Source: Candidatus Parcubacteria bacterium (GTDB taxonomy: Bacteria; Patescibacteriota; Patescibacteriia; UBA1558; GWA2-36-10). From it: a DNA stretch of 5,013 bases. The notes below the pieces were generated by a model. It saw only the letters and a program-made list of their open reading frames with translations. It was not told where the DNA came from and ran no database searches. The stretch covers positions 1 to 5,013 of the forward strand of contig DAOVVF010000048.1 of assembly GCA_030632225.1 (NCBI GenBank), read 5' to 3'. Positions 1 through 5,013 of the stretch are shown one piece after another. The position numbers and the translations under genes are program-made. Numbering within the stretch: the stretch's first letter is position 1; every line of letters begins with the position of its first letter.

Positions 1-169
1 TAATAAAGCTAAAAAGCAGATTGGTGCTGAAAAAGAAGCTATGGTTGAAGAAGTTAAAGCTGATGTAGCTAAAATGGTAGTTACAGCTTTGCAGAAAATA
101 CTGTCAGAAGGTTTAAACAAAGATATTGATCAGAAATATATTGATAAAGCATTAAAGGAATTTAAATAA
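1..169 (+). CDS. atpF: ATP synthase Fo subunit b, C-terminal end (5' partial)
   Basis: This is the last 55 codons of a gene entering from the left; the first whole codon begins at base 2 and the TAA stop is 167-169. The b subunit forms the peripheral stalk that anchors the alpha3beta3 head to the membrane sector through delta. The visible part is a charged, Lys/Glu/Ala-rich, heptad-like helix (IGAEKEAMVEEV, then ADVAKMVVTALQKIL), followed by a short tail with DQKYIDKALKEF. That is the typical look of the b-subunit C-terminus that contacts delta. The membrane helix and dimerisation region lie outside the window. The stop overlaps the atpH start by one base (TAATG), so the two are probably translationally coupled. 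Identity rests on both sequence character and position directly before atpH. Confidence 0.88.
   Translation, partial: NKAKKQIGAEKEAMVEEVKADVAKMVVTALQKILSEGLNKDIDQKYIDKALKEFK
154..159 (+). promoter_or_regulatory. Probable Shine-Dalgarno site of atpH
   Basis: AAAGGA lies nine bases before the atpH ATG, inside the last codons of atpF. It is the only start in this window with a recognisable purine-rich ribosome-binding site at normal spacing, and it supports the start at 169. Confidence 0.5.
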
Positions 170-567
170 TGAAAGGTAAAGAACAAGCCAGAGTATTAGC
201 TAGAAGTGTTTACTTAGCTATTAAAGAGACTAAAGATGTAAAGAAAGTAGTTGATAATTTTTTAATATACATTAATCAGCATCGTTTAGAGAATTTAATC
301 AAAGAAGTACTCAAAGAATTAGAACAGCTTTACTTTGAGGAAAAGAATATAGTATCTACTAAAGTAATTACTAAAGAAGAGTTAAACAAAGATGAGATTA
401 AAGTAATTGAACAGCTGGTTAAGCAGAAAACAGATAAACAAGCTTTAGTACAAACAGAGCTTAATCAAGAAATATTAGGAGGAGTAGTAGTTAAATATCA
501 TGATAAGGTGATAGATCTATCATTAAAAAATCAATTAAATAATTTAGCCAAACAATTAAGTAAGTAA
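169..567 (+). CDS. atpH: ATP synthase F1 subunit delta, shortened form
   Basis: Delta joins the top of the F1 head (alpha N-termini) to the b-subunit stalk. The product has 132 residues, whereas usual bacterial delta has about 175-180. The C-terminal domain is recognisable: after a helix with [16 protein letters not shown] (residues 71-86) comes [17 protein letters not shown] (103-119), the family's conserved strand-turn region (commonly GG-hydrophobic ... IDxS), then a short terminal helix. The N-terminal half begins with [14 protein letters not shown], like the usual 'ARxYAxAL' first helix, but then goes quickly to [18 protein letters not shown]. About 45 residues of the normal six-helix bundle therefore appear to be missing. 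No frameshift is seen; the reading frame is clean from ATG to TAA. The shortening is probably a lineage trait rather than damage. Gene order (atpF before, atpA four bases after) strongly supports the call. Confidence 0.87.
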   Translation: MKGKEQARVLARSVYLAIKETKDVKKVVDNFLIYINQHRLENLIKEVLKELEQLYFEEKNIVSTKVITKEELNKDEIKVIEQLVKQKTDKQALVQTELNQEILGGVVVKYHDKVIDLSLKNQLNNLAKQLSK

Positions 568-571
568 ATAT

Positions 572-2098
572 ATGTCCTACGATTATTTAGTCAAAAGTTT
601 ACAAAAACAATTAGCTGACTGGGAAACAAAAGTTAGCGAAGAAAGCATTGGAGAAGTGATTGAAGTTGGTGATGGTATTGCTAAAGTAGCAGGTTTAGCT
701 GATGCCATGTCTTCAGAAATGCTTGAATTTGAAACTGGTAGTGGTAACAAGATTTATGGTGTAGCTCTTAACTTAGAAGAGTATGCTGTTGGTACTATTA
801 TTCTTGGTGAGTATGGAGATTTAAAAGAGGGAGACAAAGTCAGAAGAACTGAAAGAATTCTGGAAGTGCCAGTTGGTGAAGCAGTGGTTGGTCGTGTAGT
901 TGATCCTTTAGGTCAAGCTATAGACGGTAAGGGTGAAATTAAAGCTAAAGAACACTATCCTGTAGAAAAGATAGCTCCTGGAGTTATTACCCGTCAGTCA
1001 GTTTCTGAACCTCTACAAACAGGTATTAAAGTAATTGATTCTATTATCCCTATCGGTAAAGGACAAAGAGAATTAATTATTGGTGATAGACAAACAGGTA
1101 AAACAGCTTTAGCTATTGATACAATTATTAATCAGGCAGGTAAGGATGTTATCTGTATTTATGTAGCTATAGGTCAAAAAGAATCTAAGATAGCTAAAAT
1201 AGTAGCTAAACTAGAAGAAACAGGAGCTATGGAATATACTACTGTAGTTCTAGCTGGTGCTTCTGATTCAGCTGCCCTTTCATATCTAGCCCCTTACGGT
1301 GGTGTAGCTATGGGAGAATACTTTATGGACCAAGGTAAGGATGTGCTATTAGTCTATGATGATCTTTCTAAACATGCTGTAGCTTACCGTCAGATATCTC
1401 TACTCTTGAAAAGACCTCCTGGACGTGAAGCTTACCCTGGTGATGTCTTTTATTTACATTCTAGATTACTAGAAAGAGCTGCTAAGATGAGTGATAAGTT
1501 TGGTGGTGGTTCTTTAACAGCTTTACCAATTATTGAAACACAAGCTGGAGATATATCTGCTTACATTCCTACTAACGTCATTTCCATTACTGACGGTCAG
1601 ATTTTTTTAGAAACAGATTTATTCTACAAAGGTATTAGACCAGCTTTGAATGCTGGACTATCAGTTTCTCGTGTCGGTTCTGCTGCTCAGATAAAAGCTA
1701 TGAAGAAAGTAGCTGGTAAGTTAAAACTAGATCTAGCTCAATTTAGAGAACTAGAAGCTTTTGCTCAATTTGGCTCTGATTTAGATGAAGCTACTAAACA
1801 GCAATTAGATAGAGGAGCTAGAGTTACTGAAATATTAAAACAAGGACAGTTTAAACCTATTGCACAAGCTAAACAGGTAGCTATCATTTACGCAGCTGCC
1901 AATGGTTACTTAGACAAAGTACCAATAGCTAATGTAGCTGCTTTTGAAGAAAAGCTATTTACTCGTTTAGATGTTGAAGCTAAAGAAGTATTGGCCACTG
2001 TTACTAAGACAGGAGAACTATCAGAACCTAACGAAGATAAATTAAAGAAAATAATTAAAGAGTTAGTAGACTTAGAAGAGAAAGTCGAAGATAAATAA
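572..2098 (+). CDS. atpA: ATP synthase F1 subunit alpha
   Basis: Alpha is the non-catalytic nucleotide-binding subunit of the alpha3beta3 hexamer, at the cytoplasmic face. The 508 residues are close to the usual length. Residues 1-22 form the N-terminal helix expected to bind delta; about 25-95 are the beta-barrel ([18 protein letters not shown], then MSSEMLEF). The P-loop GDRQTGKT is at 171-178. Gln202 in IGQKES sits where beta has its catalytic Glu, as expected for alpha. The Walker B strand [12 protein letters not shown] is at 258-269. The family signature [10 protein letters not shown] is at 357-366, followed by the arginine finger Arg367 in SRVGSAAQ. The C-terminal helical domain includes [18 protein letters not shown] (391-408). 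The start is chosen because it begins four bases after atpH and gives a normal-length N-terminus; no Shine-Dalgarno is visible before it, so coupling to atpH translation is likely. The TAA stop is one base from the atpG ATG. Confidence 0.98.
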   Translation: MSYDYLVKSLQKQLADWETKVSEESIGEVIEVGDGIAKVAGLADAMSSEMLEFETGSGNKIYGVALNLEEYAVGTIILGEYGDLKEGDKVRRTERILEVPVGEAVVGRVVDPLGQAIDGKGEIKAKEHYPVEKIAPGVITRQSVSEPLQTGIKVIDSIIPIGKGQRELIIGDRQTGKTALAIDTIINQAGKDVICIYVAIGQKESKIAKIVAKLEETGAMEYTTVVLAGASDSAALSYLAPYGGVAMGEYFMDQGKDVLLVYDDLSKHAVAYRQISLLLKRPPGREAYPGDVFYLHSRLLERAAKMSDKFGGGSLTALPIIETQAGDISAYIPTNVISITDGQIFLETDLFYKGIRPALNAGLSVSRVGSAAQIKAMKKVAGKLKLDLAQFRELEAFAQFGSDLDEATKQQLDRGARVTEILKQGQFKPIAQAKQVAIIYAAANGYLDKVPIANVAAFEEKLFTRLDVEAKEVLATVTKTGELSEPNEDKLKKIIKELVDLEEKVEDK

Positions 2099-2099
2099 T

Positions 2100-3017
2100 A
2101 TGGCTCAAGCTAGTAGAGACATTAAAAGAAGAATTAAGTCTGTAGGTAATACTCGCAAGATTACCAAGGCTATGGAATTAGTAGCTGCTTCTAAAATGCG
2201 TAAAGCAGTTGCTAAAGTTTTAGCTACTCGTAGCTATGCTGATTTAGTCTGGGAAACAGTTCTTCATTTAGGCAAGAAGATAGATAAAACTACTCATCCT
2301 TTCTTCCAAGAACCAAAGGAAGTTAATAATGTTCTAGTAGTGATTGTATCTACTAACAGAGGATTATGTGGTAGCTTTAATGCTAATTTAGTTAATAAAG
2401 TGGTTGAGTCTGTAAAACTGCATCATCCTGAAACTAGAACTACTGATGTAATTAGCTGTGGTGTTAAAGGTAGAGATGAAGCTAGACGAAAAGGACTAAG
2501 TTTAATAGCTGATTTCCATAAAGAGGATATTACAGGTGATTCAGTTGCTATTAGACCAATTACTTCTTTGCTAGTTAAAGAATTCCTTAAAGGTAAGTAT
2601 GACAAGGTATTTGTAGCCTATACTGACTTTATGTCTTCATTAAAGCAGGTACCTCATGTGAAACAATTACTACCTATTGTACCAGAGATAGATGAAAGAC
2701 TAGGACATATTAATCATGCCAAAGAACAAGAAGAATCAGTAGATTTAGATAAATTAGCAGAGTTTATCTTTGAACCTAATTTAAGAGAAGTATTAAATAA
2801 ATTTCTACCTAGATTAGTAGAAGTACAAATCTACCAGTCTGTACTAGAGTCAGAGGCTTCTGAACATTCAGCTCGTATGTTTGCTATGAAGAACGCTTCT
2901 GAAGCTGCTGCAGACATGATAGATGAATTAACCTTAGCATATAATCAAGCTCGACAAGCTTCTATTACCTCTGAAATAGCAGAGATAGCAGCTGGTAGTG
3001 CAGCTTTAAGTAAATAA
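2100..3017 (+). CDS. atpG: ATP synthase F1 subunit gamma (rotor shaft)
   Basis: Gamma is the central rotating shaft that couples the c-ring to conformational changes in beta. The 305 residues compare with about 285-300 in the family. The N-terminal helix (RDIKRRIKSVGNTRKITKAM, 6-25, continuing to about 40) and the C-terminal helix (from about 250 to the end) form the coiled coil. The middle Rossmann-like domain contains VIVSTNRGLCGSFNANL (81-97), a hallmark of gamma. The C-terminal signature ITSEIAEIAAGSAA (289-302) matches the family pattern except that the usual Gly-Ala is Gly-Ser here. 'ATRSYADLVW' near residue 45 resembles gamma subunits of CPR bacteria (from memory, not searched). The gene lies between atpA (one base before) and atpD (15 bases after), its normal place. 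There is no clear ribosome-binding site, so reinitiation after the atpA stop is likely. Confidence 0.97.
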   Translation: MAQASRDIKRRIKSVGNTRKITKAMELVAASKMRKAVAKVLATRSYADLVWETVLHLGKKIDKTTHPFFQEPKEVNNVLVVIVSTNRGLCGSFNANLVNKVVESVKLHHPETRTTDVISCGVKGRDEARRKGLSLIADFHKEDITGDSVAIRPITSLLVKEFLKGKYDKVFVAYTDFMSSLKQVPHVKQLLPIVPEIDERLGHINHAKEQEESVDLDKLAEFIFEPNLREVLNKFLPRLVEVQIYQSVLESEASEHSARMFAMKNASEAAADMIDELTLAYNQARQASITSEIAEIAAGSAALSK

Positions 3018-3023
3018 TATTAA

Positions 3024-4399
<1,376 letters not shown>

Positions 4400-4400
<1 letters not shown>

Positions 4401-4422
4401 ATAATTAACCAATAATTTTATG
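4400..4422 (+). repeat. Leader repeat, copy 1, abutting the start of the 73-residue gene
   Basis: These 23 bases are identical to 4666-4688. The unit is two AATAATT heptamers separated by AACC, then TT and the ATG. The heptamers are thus 11 bases apart, about one helical turn. The first base is the last base of the atpD stop. It could be a translation-initiation element, an RNA- or DNA-binding site, or a remnant of duplication; the sequence alone does not decide. There is no Shine-Dalgarno in it. Confidence 0.8.
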
Positions 4423-4641
4423 AAAAATGAAAAATTTACTTGGGACGGTAAAGGAAAAGTGCTAGGCATAGATCAGATCATAGAAGTAGATGCTAATACA
4501 CTAGAAGTAGAAGCTTCAGTTGGTACTGATAAAGAAGCTTTAGTTAATGCTATGCAAAAATTAGCTAACGAAAAGAACAAAACAGTAAAAGCTAAGTTTA
4601 ATGAAGAAGAGCTAGTAGTAGAACCAGAAGGTTCTAAATAA
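4420..4641 (+). CDS. Small protein of unknown function, paralogue of the next gene
   Basis: The 73-residue product is not one I recognise. It is soluble-looking: no signal peptide, membrane segment or cysteine, and slightly acidic. Residues 23-69 form a domain shared with the next gene: a predicted strand (NTLEVEAS, 26-33), a helix (KEALVNAMQKLANEKN, 38-53), then two strands (KTVKAKFN, 54-61, and ELVVEP, 64-69). Over these 47 residues the two proteins align without gaps with 27 identities, while residues 1-22 differ. The ATG follows the shared leader directly and lies 19 bases after atpD, so it is probably in the same transcript. It holds the slot where atpC often lies, but shows no epsilon-subunit features (no 84-residue beta-sandwich, no paired C-terminal helices, too short). 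It ends with two consecutive TAA codons. That it is a real gene is supported by the paralogue and codon use like its neighbours (GCT for Ala, TTA/CTA for Leu). Function is unknown. Confidence 0.82.
   Translation: MKNEKFTWDGKGKVLGIDQIIEVDANTLEVEASVGTDKEALVNAMQKLANEKNKTVKAKFNEEELVVEPEGSK
4549..4599 (+). repeat. Duplicated coding block, copy 1 (partner 4815-4865)
   Basis: These 51 bases encode AMQKLANEKNKTVKAKF and match 4815-4865 at 46 of 51 positions. Two of the three differing codons are synonymous; the third changes Lys to Arg. It is the most conserved core of the paralogous pair and marks a gene duplication (or later gene conversion). Confidence 0.85.
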
Positions 4642-4665
4642 TAAATGCAAGATATAAACTTATTT

Positions 4666-4688
4666 AATAATTAACCAATAATTTTATG
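4666..4688 (+). repeat. Leader repeat, copy 2, abutting the start of the second small gene
   Basis: This is a perfect 23-base copy of 4400-4422, again ending exactly at the ATG. It occupies the right half of the 44-base gap after the first small gene; the left half of that gap has no counterpart upstream of copy 1. A TATAAA at 4653-4658 could be a weak promoter -10 element, but no convincing -35 element is seen. Confidence 0.8.
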
Positions 4689-5013
4689 GGATTTGAGAAA
4701 GCTTCAGAAGACAAATTTAATAAACAATGTGAAATAGAAAGTACTGTAGATTTAGATGATAATACTATTGAAATAAAGTTTTTAGCTGGTGCTCATGAAG
4801 ATGCTATGCTTGAAGCTATGCAAAAGTTAGCTAACGAACGAAACAAAACAGTTAAAGCTAAGTTTCAAGATAAAGAACTAGAAGTAGAGCCAATAACTAT
4901 AGACGAAATTAAAGAATTAGATGATAATACACTGGAAGTAGAACCTTTAATTGCTACCTCAAGAAAATCTTTTCTTCTTACTGCACAAGAGTTAGCTAAT
5001 GAAAAGCAAAAAA
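4686..5013 (+). CDS. Unknown repeat-domain protein, paralogue of the preceding gene (3' partial)
   Basis: An open frame of 109 codons runs from the ATG after the second leader copy to the window edge without a stop. The function is not recognised. Residues 23-69 match the preceding protein at 27 of 47 positions without gaps (shared core AMQKLANE-x-NKTVKAKF at 44-60). A second unit begins at residue 78 with LDDNT, the same five residues that open unit one at 23, giving a 55-residue period; the second unit is cut off after ANEKQK. Unit one and the visible part of unit two share 14 of 32 residues. No signal peptide or membrane segment is seen; one Cys lies at residue 15. A multi-repeat protein built from this strand-helix-strand-strand unit is likely, but the number of repeats cannot be known from here. 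The linker between units (70-77, TIDEIKE region) is short and acidic. Expression is probably linked to the upstream gene, 44 bases away. Confidence 0.8.
   Translation, partial: MGFEKASEDKFNKQCEIESTVDLDDNTIEIKFLAGAHEDAMLEAMQKLANERNKTVKAKFQDKELEVEPITIDEIKELDDNTLEVEPLIATSRKSFLLTAQELANEKQK
4752..4916 (+). repeat. Protein-level repeat unit 1 of the second small gene
   Basis: This encodes residues 23-77, opening LDDNT and containing the AMQKLANE helix and the NKTVKAKF strand. It aligns in register with residues 23 onward of the preceding gene and with the unit that follows. Confidence 0.7.
4815..4865 (+). repeat. Duplicated coding block, copy 2 (partner 4549-4599)
   Basis: This encodes AMQKLANERNKTVKAKF and matches copy 1 at 46 of 51 bases. 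The block lies at the same residue numbers (44-60) in both proteins, so the two genes are collinear duplicates. Confidence 0.85.
4917..5013 (+). repeat. Protein-level repeat unit 2 of the second small gene (cut by window edge)
   Basis: This encodes residues 78-109. It opens LDDNTLEVE and reaches TAQELANEKQK, which aligns with AMQKLANERNK of unit 1 at a 55-residue offset. The two C-terminal strands of this unit would lie beyond the window. Confidence 0.65.

Noticed and set aside
2423..2605. 60-codon open frame on the minus strand inside atpG
   Set aside because: It lies antisense to the well-conserved middle of gamma, has no recognisable protein features and is explained by codon bias of the real gene.
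4420..4641. The 73-residue gene as a short or divergent epsilon subunit
   Set aside because: It lacks the epsilon beta-sandwich sequence pattern and C-terminal helix pair, and its domain is repeated in the next gene, which is not an epsilon trait.
4645..4674. Nine-codon frame (MQDINLFNN) between the two small genes, as a leader peptide
   Set aside because: It has no ribosome-binding site, no run of regulatory codons and no attenuator hairpin; it overlaps the leader repeat and is short enough to be chance.
4642..4685. Transcription terminator between the two small genes
   Set aside because: No GC-containing stem followed by a T run is present; the repeated AATAATT heptamers are direct, not inverted.

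Overview
The window is AT-rich (GC roughly in the mid-30s percent by eye) and bacterial. It is almost entirely filled by same-strand genes read left to right. Its first 4.4 kb is the distal part of an F1Fo ATP synthase operon in the canonical bacterial order: the end of atpF (b subunit), then atpH (delta), atpA (alpha), atpG (gamma) and atpD (beta). Genes are packed tightly: atpF and atpH overlap by one base (TAATG), and the later gaps are 4, 1 and 15 bases. All six complete stop codons are TAA. No in-frame TGA is used, and tryptophan is TGG, so the standard code fits.

The likely source is a Patescibacteria/CPR bacterium. This is an inference from three things: a strongly shortened delta subunit (132 residues against about 175-180), a gamma N-terminus with an 'ATRSYADLVW' stretch that I associate with CPR gamma subunits, and AT-rich translation starts mostly without a Shine-Dalgarno sequence. 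Another low-GC lineage with reduced genomes is possible.

Alpha, beta and gamma keep their key motifs. Alpha and beta have their P-loops, beta has its catalytic Glu/Arg, alpha its arginine finger, beta its DELSEED loop, and gamma its terminal coiled-coil sequences. The complex should therefore be a working rotary ATPase/synthase.

After atpD, where atpC (epsilon) would normally sit, the window instead holds two adjacent paralogous small genes of unknown function (4420-4641, and 4686 to the window end). They share a 47-residue domain of predicted strand-helix-strand-strand form. The second gene carries a further, 55-residue-period copy of the domain that runs off the edge. Both genes are preceded by the same 20-base leader directly abutting the ATG (23 identical bases with the ATG), although their first 22 codons differ. 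This duplicated family and its leader are the least explained part of the window. No RNA gene, CRISPR array, insertion sequence, convincing promoter or terminator was seen, and no gene-free stretch exceeds 44 bases.
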